A stretch of 64,000 bases of DNA. Source: Vreelandella andesensis (GTDB taxonomy: Bacteria; Pseudomonadota; Gammaproteobacteria; Pseudomonadales; Halomonadaceae). The notes beneath the pieces are model-generated. The model worked only from the letters and a program-made list of their open reading frames with translations. It made no database searches and was not told the DNA's origin. Positions 1 to 11,040 of the stretch are shown here, one piece after another. Position numbers and translations under genes: made by a program. The DNA is taken from the NCBI RefSeq assembly GCF_003989795.1, contig NZ_RZHG01000028.1:124001-188000 (forward strand), written 5' to 3'. Numbering within the stretch: position 1 is the stretch's first letter; each line of letters begins with the position of its first letter.

Positions 1-252
1 GAAGTGGGTCAGGCACTCAACAAGGGTCAGGAGTTCGGTGTCATCGAATCTGTTAAGGCTGCTTCTGATCTCTACTCGCCGGTTAGCGGTGACGTTATCG
101 ACGTTAACGAGGCACTCGAAGATTCGCCAGAAACAGTCAATGAAGCACCTTACGAAGCGGGTTGGATCATGAAGGTACGCCTGACCGATACAACCCTAGA
201 AGGCTTATTAGACGCAGATGCTTATCAAGCAACGCTTAGCTCAGATGATTAA
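1..252 (+). CDS. gcvH: Glycine cleavage system H protein, C-terminal part
   Basis: This is the lipoyl carrier of the glycine cleavage system. It shuttles the aminomethyl group from the P protein to the T protein in the cytoplasm. The window starts inside the gene, so only the last 83 residues are visible. The lipoylation site ESVKAASD is present, with the acceptor lysine codon at bases 55-57, followed by the usual SPVSG and the conserved tail EAPYEAGWIMKV. gcvP begins 78 bp downstream, so the two are probably co-transcribed. The open frame runs through base 1, so the GTG at position 4 is an internal codon. Confidence 0.95.
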   Translation, partial: EVGQALNKGQEFGVIESVKAASDLYSPVSGDVIDVNEALEDSPETVNEAPYEAGWIMKVRLTDTTLEGLLDADAYQATLSSDD

Positions 253-330
253 TTAACCGGAATGCCTGTGACTAGCAGGCTTTCCAGTATCGCCCCTGCA
301 CGGTTTTCTCATTACGTTCGGAACCTTTCC

Positions 331-3225
331 ATGTCATTTGAAACACGCCGCTTGGCCGAACTGGCCGACCACGATGGTTTTATCAAACGCCACAATGGGC
401 CTAGTCCCGCTGATGTCGACACCATGTTAAAAGCGCTCAATATGCAGCGCATGGAAGATCTTATTGAGCAGACCGTACCAAGCGATATTCGCCTTGGCCG
501 TGAGTTAGCCCTTGACGACCCACGCAGTGAAGCAGAAGCGCTAGACTACTTAAGCCAACTGGCGCGCCAAAATCGAGTGACTAAAAGCTACATCGGGCAA
601 GGCTACTACGGCACCCACATGCCCGCCGTCATACAGCGTAATGTGCTGGAAAACCCAGGATGGTATACTGCCTATACGCCCTATCAGCCAGAAATTTCCC
701 AAGGCCGCTTAGAAGGCCTGCTTAATTTCCAGCAGGTGATTATGGACTTAACCGGCATGGAGCTTGCTAATGCTTCCTTGCTGGACGAAGCGACTGCCGC
801 TGCTGAAGCGATGGCGCTATGCAAGCGTAGCAACAAAAAAAGTAAATCAATCGCTTTCTTTGTTGCCGATGATCTGTTTCCACAAACGCTGGACGTTATT
901 AAGACCCGTGCAGCGTTTTTTGGCTTTGAGCTAATCAGTGGTCCCGCAGAAACCCTGGCAGAACACGATGTATTTGGTGCACTGGTGCAATATCCTTCCG
1001 CGAGCGGTAACGTTACGGATATTTCCCCTCTTCTGAGTGCTGCCAAAGAGCGCGGCATCATGACCTGTGTCGCCACGGATCTACTGAGCCTTGTGCTGCT
1101 GAAAGAGCCAGGGGCAATGGGCGCTGATATCGTCGTAGGAAACTCCCAGCGTTTTGGTGTTCCCATGGGCTTTGGCGGTCCCCATGCTGCTTTCTTCGCC
1201 ACATCCGACAAACTTAAGCGCTCGATTCCTGGTCGGATTATCGGTGTTTCTAAAGATAGCCGCGGTAACACGGCACTGCGCATGGCCATGCAAACCCGCG
1301 AGCAACACATCCGTCGCGAGAAAGCGACCTCAAACATTTGTACTGCTCAAGCATTACTGGCCAATATTGCTGGCTTCTACGCCACTTACCATGGTGCAGA
1401 AGGTTTGCGTAAAATTGCAGGCCGAGTGCATCGGCTCACCAGTTTATTAGCGAAAGGCATTATCCAAGCGGGCGTCACGTTAGCTCACGATAGCTGGTTT
1501 GATACGCTGCGCCTAACCCAAGTAGATGCTGGTAAGATTCATGGCCGAGCCATGACTCATGATATCAACCTGCACTACTTCGCTAATGGTGATGTCGGTA
1601 TCAGCCTGGATGAAACCACCACTGCTCACGACGTCGCGACGCTGTTTGATGTGTTGTTAGGCGATGAGCACGGCTTGTCGGTAACAACGCTTGATGAACA
1701 TGTAATTAACGAGGAAATCAGCGGCATTCCAGAAAACTACCGTCGTGAAAGCCGCTTTTTGGAACACCCCACGTTTAAGCGCTATCGCAGCGAAACCGAG
1801 ATGCTACGATATTTGAAACGTCTCGAAAATAAAGACCTGTCGTTAGCCCATGCCATGATTCCACTGGGCTCGTGCACCATGAAGTTGAACGCTACCAGTG
1901 AAATGATTCCGATCTCCTGGCCTGCGTTCGCGCACCTCCACCCGTTCGCTCCTCGCGATCAAGTGGCAGGCTATCACCAAATGATTGACGAGCTAGCAGC
2001 CTTCTTAGTGGAAGTAACGGGTTACGATCATATTTCCATGCAACCCAACTCGGGTGCCCAGGGTGAATATGCAGGCCTGCTGGCCATTCGTCGCTATCAG
2101 GCAGCACAAGGTGAAGCTCATCGCGACGTGTGTTTGATCCCCAGCTCTGCCCACGGTACTAACCCAGCGTCTGCAGCTATGCTAAGTATGGACGTTGTGG
2201 TTGTTGAGTGTGATGTCAACGGCAACATTGATCTGGATGACCTAACGCGCAAAGCACAGCAGTACAGTGATCGTCTTTCTGCGGTAATGATTACCTATCC
2301 GTCTACCCATGGCGTATTTGAGTCTCATGTTCGCAAGGTTTGCGACGTAGTACATGCGCATGGCGGCCAGGTGTACGTAGATGGTGCCAACATGAATGCT
2401 CAGGTAGGTTTGACGCGACCCGGCGACTTCGGTGGTGACGTCTCTCACCTCAATCTACACAAAACTTTTTGCATTCCCCACGGTGGCGGCGGCCCGGGCA
2501 TGGGGCCCATTGGTGTCAAAGCTCACCTTGCGCCCTTCGTTTCCAATCACGCGGTCACGCCTATTAAGGGTGTTAACCCTGAAAACGGTGCGGTCTCTGC
2601 TGCGGCATTTGGCAGCGCGTCTATTCTGCCAATTTCCTGGGCCTACATTAAGATGATGGGTGCGCAAGGTCTTCGCGAAGCAACCGAGCTGGCTATTCTT
2701 AACGCCAACTATATCGCCAAGCGATTAGAGAGTGCTTACCCTATTCTCTACCGTGGCCAGAAAGGCAATGTCGCCCACGAATGCATTATCGACATTCGCC
2801 CGCTCAAAAGTGCTTCTGGCATCAGTGAAGAAGACATTGCTAAGCGTCTGATGGATTACGGTTTCCATGCGCCGACCATGTCGTTCCCAGTGCCAGGCAC
2901 ACTGATGATCGAGCCGACGGAGTCAGAGTCACTGTACGAAATTGACCGCTTTTGTGATGCCATGATCGCGATTCGAGAAGAGATTACTCGCGTCGAGAAA
3001 GGTGAATGGCCGCTGGACAATAACCCGTTGGTAAATGCCCCACATACCCAGGCAGATTTGATGGATAGCGAGTGGCAACGCCCCTATGATCGCAAACTGG
3101 GTGCCTTCCCAACCGACGCGGTTGCTGCGTCCAAATACTGGCCTACTGTTAATCGCGTTGATAACGTATTCGGTGACCGTCAGCTAATCTGCTCTTGCCC
3201 AAGCATTGACGAATACCGCCGTTGA
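331..3225 (+). CDS. gcvP: Glycine dehydrogenase (decarboxylating), P protein
   Basis: PLP-dependent P protein: it decarboxylates glycine and transfers the aminomethyl group to the lipoyl arm of GcvH. Starting at the ATG at 331 the protein has 964 residues, close to the single-chain proteobacterial P proteins. An in-frame ATG at 262 would add 23 residues with no resemblance to the family, so I prefer 331, where the family-like [11 protein letters not shown] begins, although no strong ribosome site is visible. The PLP lysine lies in HLNLHKTF at residue 711, followed by the glycine-rich [10 protein letters not shown]. Both halves of the two-fold repeated P protein are present and nothing looks broken. 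It follows gcvH. Confidence 0.97.
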   Translation: MSFETRRLAELADHDGFIKRHNGPSPADVDTMLKALNMQRMEDLIEQTVPSDIRLGRELALDDPRSEAEALDYLSQLARQNRVTKSYIGQGYYGTHMPAVIQRNVLENPGWYTAYTPYQPEISQGRLEGLLNFQQVIMDLTGMELANASLLDEATAAAEAMALCKRSNKKSKSIAFFVADDLFPQTLDVIKTRAAFFGFELISGPAETLAEHDVFGALVQYPSASGNVTDISPLLSAAKERGIMTCVATDLLSLVLLKEPGAMGADIVVGNSQRFGVPMGFGGPHAAFFATSDKLKRSIPGRIIGVSKDSRGNTALRMAMQTREQHIRREKATSNICTAQALLANIAGFYATYHGAEGLRKIAGRVHRLTSLLAKGIIQAGVTLAHDSWFDTLRLTQVDAGKIHGRAMTHDINLHYFANGDVGISLDETTTAHDVATLFDVLLGDEHGLSVTTLDEHVINEEISGIPENYRRESRFLEHPTFKRYRSETEMLRYLKRLENKDLSLAHAMIPLGSCTMKLNATSEMIPISWPAFAHLHPFAPRDQVAGYHQMIDELAAFLVEVTGYDHISMQPNSGAQGEYAGLLAIRRYQAAQGEAHRDVCLIPSSAHGTNPASAAMLSMDVVVVECDVNGNIDLDDLTRKAQQYSDRLSAVMITYPSTHGVFESHVRKVCDVVHAHGGQVYVDGANMNAQVGLTRPGDFGGDVSHLNLHKTFCIPHGGGGPGMGPIGVKAHLAPFVSNHAVTPIKGVNPENGAVSAAAFGSASILPISWAYIKMMGAQGLREATELAILNANYIAKRLESAYPILYRGQKGNVAHECIIDIRPLKSASGISEEDIAKRLMDYGFHAPTMSFPVPGTLMIEPTESESLYEIDRFCDAMIAIREEITRVEKGEWPLDNNPLVNAPHTQADLMDSEWQRPYDRKLGAFPTDAVAASKYWPTVNRVDNVFGDRQLICSCPSIDEYRR

Positions 3226-3250
3226 TTCAGCAACGTTAGTTAACCGCTAA

Positions 3251-3292
3251 ACGCCCTTGGTGCTCATTGTCCGAGCGCCAGGGGCGTTTTTT
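3251..3292 (+). terminator. Rho-independent terminator of gcvP
   Basis: A 15-bp stem (3251-3265 with 3273-3287, two G-U type pairs) with a 7-nt loop is followed by a run of T. The convergent LysR gene ends inside this structure, at 3264, so its last codons form part of the hairpin. A T-run exists only on the rightward side, so the terminator mainly serves gcvP. Confidence 0.85.
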
Positions 3293-4169
3293 CTTGCATG
3301 CGCTGGTGATGAAAACCATCCAGCAGCTTCTCATAGCGTTTCGGTAACACCGAATCTCGCCGGCGCAGCAAATAAAGTACTTCATTAATACTGTGGGGTA
3401 ATGACAGCGCTTTGACTTGGCGCTGCCAGGGGGAGGTCTCTAACACCAGGCGTGAGACAACTGTAAAACCCAAGCCTCGAGCGACCGCATCCAGCACCAT
3501 GCTTACTTCGTTGGTAAATCCCTGGTGGCGAAAATGCGTCATCGAGCGAAATTCGTCTGGGTAATTGGCGCGCAACAGTACATTGGCGTAGTTAATACCG
3601 TCATAATAATTAACAAAGCCAATGCCCATCAGATCTGATAGCGTACTGCCGGCAAAATCAGCTGGCACGACTAAACATAGTGGCTCTTTATGCCACACTG
3701 TACAGGTAAGTTCGGTGTGATTAACCTTCTCAGTCACAATGCCAATATCGTACCGGCCTTCAAGCAGGTCATTAACGATTTCATGATTAAACGCAAAACT
3801 GTAATTTACCGTTAAATTGGGATGCATCTGCTGCTGGCCAAGAATGAAGGGATAAAACATCAGCCCAACACTTCCTGGTGAGCCAATCCGACACTCGCCG
3901 CTATCCAATGAATCGTCATCTAACGCATGGCGAAACTGTTCATGTTCGGCAAACAGCTTCAACGCATAATCGTAAGCCCTTCTCCCAGACTCCGTTAGCG
4001 TAAAGCTTCTGGCCTTTCTTTCTATCAGCGGTTTATCTAAATAGCTTTCCAATTTGCGAATATGCTGGCTGACGCCAGGCTGCGTCATTTCCAAACGGCG
4101 CGCGGTTCGTGTGAAACTCCCCGTTTCAACTAACGTTATAAACGTCCGAAAATACTGGGCATTAAACAT
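3264..4169 (-). CDS. LysR-family transcriptional regulator
   Basis: A 301-residue protein with the standard LysR layout: an N-terminal winged helix-turn-helix (residues about 3-62, with AQYFRTFITLVETGSFTRTARRLEMTQ-type spacing) and a C-terminal two-lobe ligand-binding domain. It is divergent from ppnN, with a 175-bp gap, and convergent with gcvP. The ligand and targets cannot be read from the sequence. LysR proteins often control the divergent neighbour, but nothing here proves that for ppnN. The stop codon lies inside the gcvP terminator. Confidence 0.9.
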   Translation of the reverse strand: MFNAQYFRTFITLVETGSFTRTARRLEMTQPGVSQHIRKLESYLDKPLIERKARSFTLTESGRRAYDYALKLFAEHEQFRHALDDDSLDSGECRIGSPGSVGLMFYPFILGQQQMHPNLTVNYSFAFNHEIVNDLLEGRYDIGIVTEKVNHTELTCTVWHKEPLCLVVPADFAGSTLSDLMGIGFVNYYDGINYANVLLRANYPDEFRSMTHFRHQGFTNEVSMVLDAVARGLGFTVVSRLVLETSPWQRQVKALSLPHSINEVLYLLRRRDSVLPKRYEKLLDGFHHQRMQEKTPLALGQ

Positions 4170-4344
4170 AATAAAGCGCCATCTTGACTAGTCACTGTGT
4201 GCTCTCAACGAAAGCACAGGGTAGCACAATCACTTATTAAACGGGCGCTTAGGGCCGACACTACTCTTATTGCTTGAATTCAGTCAGTAAAGGCCGTGAT
4301 AGTATGTAGTCTCGTTAACAATATGATTAGGGACAGCCAAACTA

Positions 4345-5727
4345 ATGACGCAACTCTCCGTGCCGCGCGCCACCATTTCCAGCATTATCTCCCCGGAAGG
4401 AAGCCTCGAAGTGCTTTCCCAGCATGAAGTCAACCGCTTAAAAAGCACCTCGAAAAGTGGCTTGCATGACCTACTACGCCGTTGCGCACTCGCAGTGCTT
4501 AACTGTGGTAGCCCAACGGATGATAGTTTGGCCATTATGGAAGCCTATAAAGACTTTGATATTGAAGTCTTGCAGCAAGACCGAGGCATCCGTCTTAAGT
4601 TAACCAATGCCCCTGCAGAAGCCTTTGTCGACGGGCGTATGATTCGCGGTATACGTGAACACTTATCATCGATTCTTCGCGACATAGTTTATGTTTATAA
4701 CGAAATTCAGCACCACAAGCGGTTTGATCTAACCACGGGTGAAGGCACAACCAACGCGGTGTTTCATATCCTGCGTAAGGCAGGCGCATTGAAGCCAGGA
4801 CGTGACCCCAGCTTGGTGGTGTGCTGGGGTGGCCACTCGATTTCCAGGGAAGAGTACGAATACACCAAGGACGTTGGTTATCACCTTGGTCTTCGGGATC
4901 TAGACATCTGCACTGGCTGCGGCCCTGGCGCCATGAAAGGTCCTATGAAGGGCGCAAATGTCGCCCATGCCAAGCAACGCCGTAAAGATGGCCGCTATCT
5001 GGGCATTTCTGAGCCTGGCATCATTGCCGCCGAAGCGCCAAACCCTATTGTTAACGAACTGGTGGTCATGCCAGATATCGAAAAACGGTTGGAAGCATTC
5101 GTGCGTCTGGGACACGGTATTGTTGTTTTTCCTGGCGGTGTTGGGACTGCAGAAGAGATTCTTTACTTATTAGGCATACTGCTTCACCCAAGCAATCACG
5201 ATATCCCCTTCCCGCTCGTGTTTACCGGCCCAGCTAACTCTGCCGAGTATTTTCAGAAAATCGACGAATTTCTAGTATATACGTTGGGCAAAGATATCCG
5301 CCGTTATTACACAATTATTACTGGCGACCCAGTGGCCGTCGCTCGCAAAATGCGTGACGAAATTGATGAGATTACGGACTTCCGTCGCAAGCACCAGGAC
5401 GCCTTTTACTATAACTGGCGTCTGACTATTGCGCGTGACTTTCAAGCGCCCTTCGAGCCCACTCACGACGCTATGCGCGGTCTAGCGCTTCATCGCGAGC
5501 AACCTACCCATGAATTGGCGGCCAACTTACGTCGTGCATTTTCTGGCATCGTCGCAGGTAACGTTAAAGAGCCCGGCATTCGGGCAATTGAAGCGCATGG
5601 TCCCTTTGAGTTAACCGCCGAACCAGAACTGATGCAGCGTTTAGATGAGCTGTTAACCTCATTTGTCGCCCAAGGACGCATGAAGCTTGATGGGAATGCT
5701 TATACACCCTGCTATGTTCTTAGGTAA
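4345..5727 (+). CDS. ppnN: Pyrimidine/purine nucleotide 5'-monophosphate nucleosidase
   Basis: A 460-residue protein of the PpnN (YgdH) family, a cytoplasmic enzyme that splits nucleoside monophosphates into base and ribose 5-phosphate and in E. coli responds to (p)ppGpp. The family nucleotide-binding signature PGGVGTAEE lies at about residues 263-271, preceded by the LOG-like core with CTGCGPGAMKGPMKGA. Length and end-to-end organisation match the E. coli protein (about 454 residues), including the N-terminal and C-terminal extensions absent from short LOG proteins. It appears monocistronic. A pair of 11-bp repeats (CAGTACATCAY) follows the stop. Confidence 0.92.
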   Translation: MTQLSVPRATISSIISPEGSLEVLSQHEVNRLKSTSKSGLHDLLRRCALAVLNCGSPTDDSLAIMEAYKDFDIEVLQQDRGIRLKLTNAPAEAFVDGRMIRGIREHLSSILRDIVYVYNEIQHHKRFDLTTGEGTTNAVFHILRKAGALKPGRDPSLVVCWGGHSISREEYEYTKDVGYHLGLRDLDICTGCGPGAMKGPMKGANVAHAKQRRKDGRYLGISEPGIIAAEAPNPIVNELVVMPDIEKRLEAFVRLGHGIVVFPGGVGTAEEILYLLGILLHPSNHDIPFPLVFTGPANSAEYFQKIDEFLVYTLGKDIRRYYTIITGDPVAVARKMRDEIDEITDFRRKHQDAFYYNWRLTIARDFQAPFEPTHDAMRGLALHREQPTHELAANLRRAFSGIVAGNVKEPGIRAIEAHGPFELTAEPELMQRLDELLTSFVAQGRMKLDGNAYTPCYVLR

Positions 5728-5809
5728 CTAATCCAAGTCAGTACATCATCAGTACATCACTAAGCAGGCACAGCTTGACCGTTGTGCCTGGCGCGCCAGG
5801 AAACCCGCC

Positions 5810-6535
5810 GTGATTATTGCTCTTTTAACGCTGGTTGCAGCAGGCATTGTCAAAGGTGCTATCGGTTCTGGTGTACCGGTCATTGTGGTACCTGTACTCA
5901 CAATGCTCTACGACGTGAAGCTGGCCATTGCTGTGTTAATCGCCCCCAATTTGTTCAGCAACCTTTTACAAGTATGGCAATATCGACACCATTTATTACC
6001 ACTGCGATTTCTCGCTGTCTTCTCCCTTTCAGGAGGGTTAGGCATTGTGCTGGGCACATGGGGGTTAGTCGTTTTGTCACCAACTTTTTTGTCGCTTGGT
6101 GTGGCAGCGTCGATAGTGCTCTATTTGGTTATCAAGTTGGCACGGCGAAAGCTCGCGCTTCCTTTCGCCACTGCAGAACGTATCGTGCTGCCTGTTGGTT
6201 TACTAGCCGGCGTATTGCAGGGCGCAGCGGGCATGTCAGCACCTGCATCGGTGACGTTTCTAAATGCAATGCAGCTCGAGCGCCAAGTATTTATTGGCTC
6301 TATCTCTGTATTTTTCGTGGCTATCACCTGCGTTCAAATACCTGCGCTGCTGAGTGCGGACATACTAACGCTGGAGCGCACGTTTTACAGTTTCATAGCT
6401 CTATTCGTCATTCTCGCCGCTATGCCCATCGGCGCCCAGCTTGGTAAACGCTTGTCACATCGCTGGTTTGATAACCTCATCATGCTATTGCTGGCAGGAA
6501 TTGCAGTCAAAATTATTTTGGATGCTGTGCTTTAA
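5810..6535 (+). CDS. TauE/SafE-family membrane transporter
   Basis: A 241-residue, very hydrophobic protein with about eight predicted membrane segments and the two-fold family pattern (KGAIGSGVPV near the N terminus, GVLQGAAGMSAPA at the start of the second half). TauE/SafE proteins are permeases or exporters linked to sulfite, sulfoacetate and other organic anions. The substrate cannot be assigned here. I chose the GTG start at 5810 because AGGAAA lies just upstream and the first membrane helix begins immediately. It is transcribed in the same direction as ppnN, 82 bp after it. Confidence 0.85.
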   Translation: MIIALLTLVAAGIVKGAIGSGVPVIVVPVLTMLYDVKLAIAVLIAPNLFSNLLQVWQYRHHLLPLRFLAVFSLSGGLGIVLGTWGLVVLSPTFLSLGVAASIVLYLVIKLARRKLALPFATAERIVLPVGLLAGVLQGAAGMSAPASVTFLNAMQLERQVFIGSISVFFVAITCVQIPALLSADILTLERTFYSFIALFVILAAMPIGAQLGKRLSHRWFDNLIMLLLAGIAVKIILDAVL

Positions 6536-6659
6536 GCCATTACTGGCTCACCGCCGAGCAGAAATGGGATCAAGCCGCTACACTCATGAAGCAGTCGTGA
6601 CTCCTTCCCTAGGTGTCAATGGCAAGGTGGATATCACCACCAAGGAAAGGATAAAGAGT

Positions 6660-6860
6660 ATGGAAATGATTGATCAGCTTCGGGATGGAAAAACCAAAGC
6701 GTTCGCCAAGCATTGCTTTGAACGCTACTCCCCTGAAGAGCTGAATACCGCCTCCGAAGGTGCGCCAGATCAGGACGAAATGGCCCACTGGGAAATTACC
6801 GTAGGCCAATGGGAAGAAGCCATTGCAGCCGCACTTGCGGATCACCACGCCCAAGGGTAA
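6660..6860 (+). CDS. Small conserved-looking protein of unknown function
   Basis: A 66-residue soluble, acidic protein (MEMIDQLRDGKTKAFAKH...) starting at an ATG with a good ribosome site (AAGGAAAGG, 6642-6650). The frame stays open upstream to 6441, but that part overlaps the TauE/SafE gene and lacks a ribosome site, so I use the short form. It ends in a helical WEEAIAAALADHH stretch. No known family is recognised. The gene lies between the permease and the convergent P-type ATPase. Confidence 0.6.
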   Translation: MEMIDQLRDGKTKAFAKHCFERYSPEELNTASEGAPDQDEMAHWEITVGQWEEAIAAALADHHAQG

Positions 6861-6958
6861 ATAGACTGCTCAGCTAACGTGAGTAGGGTTAGCGCCACCT
6901 ATGGCTTGTTATTCAATCCCCTTAGGTAGCGCTGATTTTTCACAAATAGGCTATTGGC

Positions 6959-9694
6959 TTATTTCTGCTTGGCCTTGAGCATGCGCCACCCCATCTTTTC
7001 AGCCTCAATTAACAAATAAATCACCCCGCTACTAAAAATGATGGCTAGCCAATGCGCGGGATTTAACCCTTCGCTACCAAAAATGATCTGCATAAAGGGC
7101 AGGTAAGTAAACGCCATTTGTAACAACATCACCATGATGATGGCGATCCAAACCGGTCGACTACCGAAAATACCGGTTAGCGATAGCGTACTGTTAATTA
7201 AAAAGCGGCTATTGATTAAATAAGCTGCACTCCCTGTAACCAGCATATTAACCGCTCCTGCCCGTGCCAAGGCTTCGCTACCTCCTTGGCCTAGTATCCA
7301 AGAAAACATCCCGAAAACACCGATAAGCAGCAGCACAGAAACAAAAAACACTCGCCACAATAAAAACAGATCAAGCAGCGGTGCCTTGGGGTCTCTGGGT
7401 TGACGAGCCATCAAATCTTTCTCACCGATTTCAAACGCTAATGCTAGCCCTAATGTAATTGCCACCACCATATTCACCCAAAGGGCCTGCAGTGGCGTTA
7501 CCGGCAACACCGAGCCGGACAGCACTGCCAGCATGATGGCCAAGCCCTGAGCGCCATTGGTGGGTAGAATAAAGGTAATGGTTTTACGGATGTTATCGTA
7601 AACTTTTCGGCCTTCTTCAATAGCACTGACTATCGTTGCGAAATTATCATCCGCCAGCACCATCTCGGACGCATCTTTTGCTGCCTCAGTTCCTTGCATC
7701 CCCATAGCAACGCCGACATCTGCCCGTTTTAAAGCGGGTCCGTCATTAACGCCATCTCCAGTCATTGAACAGACACCGCCCCGCGCCTGCATTGCCTTAA
7801 CTAAACGCAATTTATGCTCTGGCGATGCCCGAGCAAACACATCAACGTCTAAAATGATCTCTTCAAGCGCTTGATCGGACATCGTTTCAATTTCTCGTCC
7901 AGTAAGCGCTTTTTGGATTTGCGAAAAACCTAACTGCTTAGCAATAGCAAGCGCTGTCGAAGCATGATCGCCAGTAATCATAACGGGACGAATACCCGCT
8001 TGTTGGCAAAGCTTAACCGCTTCAATAACTTCTTCTCTTGGCGGATCCAGCAAGCCAATAATTCCTAATAAGCGCAAGCCGCCTTCAATATGATGATGGT
8101 CAAGCTCGTCGATCGCAGTCGCAGTGGCTGGTTTATCTGCAATGGCTAAAACACGCAAACCTCGCGAAGAAAGCTCGTGGATACGGTGTTCCCATTCAGT
8201 ACGATCAATGTCGACAGTGCCTTGCGAGGTAGCAACACTATCGCACATCTCTATCAAGCGATCAGGCGCCCCCTTTACGATGACACGCTGTCCATCGGTT
8301 TCTTCATGCAGCGTGGCCATGTACTTAAAATCTGACTCAAAAGGGATCGCATCTAACCGTGGAAACTGCTCGCGCACCTTCGACGTACTAACGCCTGCTT
8401 TCTCTCCAGCAACCACCAACGCGCCCTCTGTCGGGTCGCCATAAATTTGATGCTGCCCCGCCTGCTGATGCAACTCAGTGTCGTTGCACAATACGCCGGC
8501 ACGTAAAAAGTCACCTAATAAAGAAACACCATCGACATCAACAGCCTCTGATTCCTGTTCACCGTTGGCGTGCAGTCGATAAAAAGCGCCTTTAGGCTCA
8601 AACCCAATACCATCGATGAAAAACTGCTCGTCACCCAGCCAAATCGCTTGGGCTGTCATTTCATTGCGCGTCAGCGTGCCCGTTTTATCAGAAAAAATAG
8701 TCGAGATAGAGCCTAGCGTTTCCACCGCAGGAAGCCGGCGAATAATAGCGTTGCGCTTCGCCATATTTTGCACGCCAAGCGCAAGTCCAATGGTGACGAT
8801 AGCGGGTAAGCCTTCGGGTATAGCGGCAACCGCCAGCCCCACAGCAGCCATGAACATATCCGCTGCGGGCTGATCATGAAGTATCGTGCCCAGCAACGCA
8901 GTGATGGCTGCCGCCGCTAAGATAAAAATTGCGAGAACCCTGCCTGCTCGATCTAACTGCTGAAGCAATGGCGTTTTGATTTTTTCAACACCGCGCAGAA
9001 GTTCAGAAATTTTGCCAATTTCGGTGTAGCGCCCCGTTTCAACTACCAAACCACGGGCATTCCCTTGCACCACGATCGTACTGGCAAACGCCATACTACT
9101 TCGCTCAGCAAGATCCGCATCTTGGTCAACTGGATCAATCTGCTTTTCAACAGGTACCGACTCTCCTGTTAAAGCCGCCTCGTCGGTGCGAAAACGCCGC
9201 GCCTCAATAAGCCGCACGTCTGCAGGTATTCGGTCTCCGCTCTCCACAAGCACAATATCCCCCGGCACTAATGCTTCAGCAGGAATGGTAGTGCGCTTGC
9301 CGTCACGTAAAACATTGGCCTGAGGAGACAGCATGTTGCGGATGCTATCGAGTGCCTGCTCAGCTTTTCCTTCCTGAATAAATCCAATCAGTGCAATCAC
9401 GGCCACCACACCCACAATGGCCGCCGCGTCTATCACATGTCCAAGCAGAAAACTGGCAATAGCAGCCACCAGCAGTATAAGAATTAAAATATTATTAAGT
9501 TGATCCAATAAACGTCGATACCAGGGACGCCCCTTGGCCTGCTGGAGGCGATTTGGCCCACAGCGCTCTAGCCGTGCTTGAGCTTCAGTGGTAGTTAAAC
9601 CATCAGGAGTAACGGCCTGCCACTCAAGCGCTTTATCAATAGAGGCGCTGTGCCAGTCTGATGATGGCTGGGCAGGTGATTGAGGGTTTTCCAT
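6959..9694 (-). CDS. Cation-transporting P-type ATPase (P2-like)
   Basis: A 911-residue membrane pump with every P-type element in order: N-terminal cation-ATPase domain, actuator loop with TGES, membrane motif PEGLP, phosphorylation motif DKTGTLT with the aspartate at residue 336, nucleotide-binding KGAPD, hinge TGDGVND, and six C-terminal membrane helices. PEGLP and overall layout place it with the Ca2+/Na+/K+-type P2 pumps rather than the heavy-metal P1B pumps (no CPC, no N-terminal metal domain). The ion is not clear from sequence, though Ca2+ or Na+ extrusion would fit a halophile. It stands alone, facing the small unknown gene, with a 611-bp AT-rich spacer upstream. Confidence 0.92.
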   Translation of the reverse strand: MENPQSPAQPSSDWHSASIDKALEWQAVTPDGLTTTEAQARLERCGPNRLQQAKGRPWYRRLLDQLNNILILILLVAAIASFLLGHVIDAAAIVGVVAVIALIGFIQEGKAEQALDSIRNMLSPQANVLRDGKRTTIPAEALVPGDIVLVESGDRIPADVRLIEARRFRTDEAALTGESVPVEKQIDPVDQDADLAERSSMAFASTIVVQGNARGLVVETGRYTEIGKISELLRGVEKIKTPLLQQLDRAGRVLAIFILAAAAITALLGTILHDQPAADMFMAAVGLAVAAIPEGLPAIVTIGLALGVQNMAKRNAIIRRLPAVETLGSISTIFSDKTGTLTRNEMTAQAIWLGDEQFFIDGIGFEPKGAFYRLHANGEQESEAVDVDGVSLLGDFLRAGVLCNDTELHQQAGQHQIYGDPTEGALVVAGEKAGVSTSKVREQFPRLDAIPFESDFKYMATLHEETDGQRVIVKGAPDRLIEMCDSVATSQGTVDIDRTEWEHRIHELSSRGLRVLAIADKPATATAIDELDHHHIEGGLRLLGIIGLLDPPREEVIEAVKLCQQAGIRPVMITGDHASTALAIAKQLGFSQIQKALTGREIETMSDQALEEIILDVDVFARASPEHKLRLVKAMQARGGVCSMTGDGVNDGPALKRADVGVAMGMQGTEAAKDASEMVLADDNFATIVSAIEEGRKVYDNIRKTITFILPTNGAQGLAIMLAVLSGSVLPVTPLQALWVNMVVAITLGLALAFEIGEKDLMARQPRDPKAPLLDLFLLWRVFFVSVLLLIGVFGMFSWILGQGGSEALARAGAVNMLVTGSAAYLINSRFLINSTLSLTGIFGSRPVWIAIIMVMLLQMAFTYLPFMQIIFGSEGLNPAHWLAIIFSSGVIYLLIEAEKMGWRMLKAKQK

Positions 9695-10305
9695 CGATAA
9701 GCTCCATTGATGAAGATATCGTCAGCTTACATCAGGTTGCTGCGCTGCAGTACTGCGCTTGCCTATAAAGTAACAAGGAAATGATACAGCGCAAAAAAAC
9801 TACTCCCCCAAACTTCTTTACACTAGGCGTATTCTCTCAAGAAAAAATGGCTTTTATCTACATTTAATCTAACATTATGCTGCTTCGTATATTTAAACAA
9901 CTAACTGTTCACTGATAGAAAAAGCATGGGCGGAGCACGGTTTAACGCTATCATCGTTTCTTAACCATTATCATCTTAAAATGCTATAACTTACAATATC
10001 TTAAAAATACTAAAGGTCTAATTTTATAATAAAACTATACGACATACATACATAAAAAGCATGATTGTAATGAAAAAACTCCACTTCATATTAATAAGCT
10101 AACTCATTATTTTTACAGAAATCATCACCCAGAAAAAATACCGAATCAGAAAATATATTCAAAATTGTATTGAATTATTTAAAAAATAAAATAATATTAT
10201 AATTTATTAGATCAGCAAAAACTTTCCGCTTAAATTATATTTTAAAATAAAAAATTAACAACAGCTTTACACACGCTTGACGTGTAAAACGCTTGCACAC
10301 CAAAG
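9695..10305. other. AT-rich spacer without a convincing gene
   Basis: This divergent spacer of 611 bp separates the ATPase from the Crp/Fnr gene. From about 9830 it becomes strikingly AT-rich compared with the rest of the window, with long A/T runs and no open frame of protein-like composition. It must hold the ATPase promoter and the Crp/Fnr promoter. AT-rich DNA of this kind is typical of targets of H-NS/MvaT proteins, and one such gene lies at 34944-35318, but binding here is inference. Confidence 0.6.
10266..10288. promoter_or_regulatory. Inverted repeat upstream of the Crp/Fnr gene, possible operator
   Basis: TTTACAC (10266-10272) and GTGTAAA (10282-10288) form a perfect 7-bp inverted repeat with a 9-nt spacer, ending 17 bp before the GTG start. 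ACGCTTG also occurs twice, at 10273 and 10289. The position just ahead of the start would suit an autoregulatory or repressor site. No factor can be named. Confidence 0.4.
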
Positions 10306-11040
10306 GTGGACGACGTGGATACCCCTTACATTTTTTCAAAACTTAAAAATAAAAAAACAGAAATATTTACATCAACCAAAATTAACGAAATAAAATCACT
10401 CAGGGATCTTTCTCAACCTTTATTTACATTACGCAAAAAGACCCTATTGATAACAGAAAGAGATAAATTTAATGGGTTGTATCTTGTTCATAGCGGCTTA
10501 CTAAAGCAAAGTCATATAAGAAAACCAGGAGAAAGTGAAATAATCACTCACTTTTTCTTGCCTGGCGATATAATAGGGCTAGACTCGATATGTGAACATC
10601 ACTATTGCGGTCCTGTTACATCAATAGAAACATCTTCACTATCGCTAATAAAATTCAGAAATATAGATGAGTACTTAATAGCACAAGAGAATCACAATAA
10701 GCTATTAAGAGTCTTAAGCAGGTCAATTCGTACGGAACATGCGCGTTTGTGGCGGACACTAAGTCAGCCATCAGACGCCAGACTCGCGTATTTTCTTATC
10801 ACTATGTCTAATAAGTTTAGTGAACTAGGGTATTCTCCGAACGCCTTCAGGCTAGCCATGTCAAGACAGGAGATAGCAAATTATTTATGTATGGCCTCTG
10901 AAACCGTCAGTCGTATTATTAGCCGCTTCGAAAACGAGGGTCTGCTTTCAGCAAATAGACATGATTACTTTATTCTAGACCCTATCGGTTTAGCCACTAT
11001 AGCCAAAAAAAACAGATCATCACCAAACTTTAGTGGGTGA
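10306..11040 (+). CDS. Crp/Fnr-family transcriptional regulator
   Basis: A 244-residue regulator with a cyclic-nucleotide-binding-like barrel (about residues 40-150) and a C-terminal winged helix (about 165-235). The recognition helix carries ETVSR with E199, S202 and R203, the same pattern FNR uses to read TTGAT-N4-ATCAA. It lacks the N-terminal cysteine cluster of FNR; the only nearby cysteines are in CEHHYC, so it is not a standard [4Fe-4S] oxygen sensor. The GTG start follows AAAGG. Another GTG, three codons later, is possible. The gene is AT-rich and overlaps the 3' end of the convergent diguanylate cyclase gene by 21 bp. Confidence 0.88.
   Translation: MDDVDTPYIFSKLKNKKTEIFTSTKINEIKSLRDLSQPLFTLRKKTLLITERDKFNGLYLVHSGLLKQSHIRKPGESEIITHFFLPGDIIGLDSICEHHYCGPVTSIETSSLSLIKFRNIDEYLIAQENHNKLLRVLSRSIRTEHARLWRTLSQPSDARLAYFLITMSNKFSELGYSPNAFRLAMSRQEIANYLCMASETVSRIISRFENEGLLSANRHDYFILDPIGLATIAKKNRSSPNFSG

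Noticed and set aside
5782..6447. 221-codon frame overlapping the TauE/SafE gene
   Set aside because: Composition (Cys, His, Arg rich, non-hydrophobic) is that of an out-of-frame shadow of the membrane protein gene.
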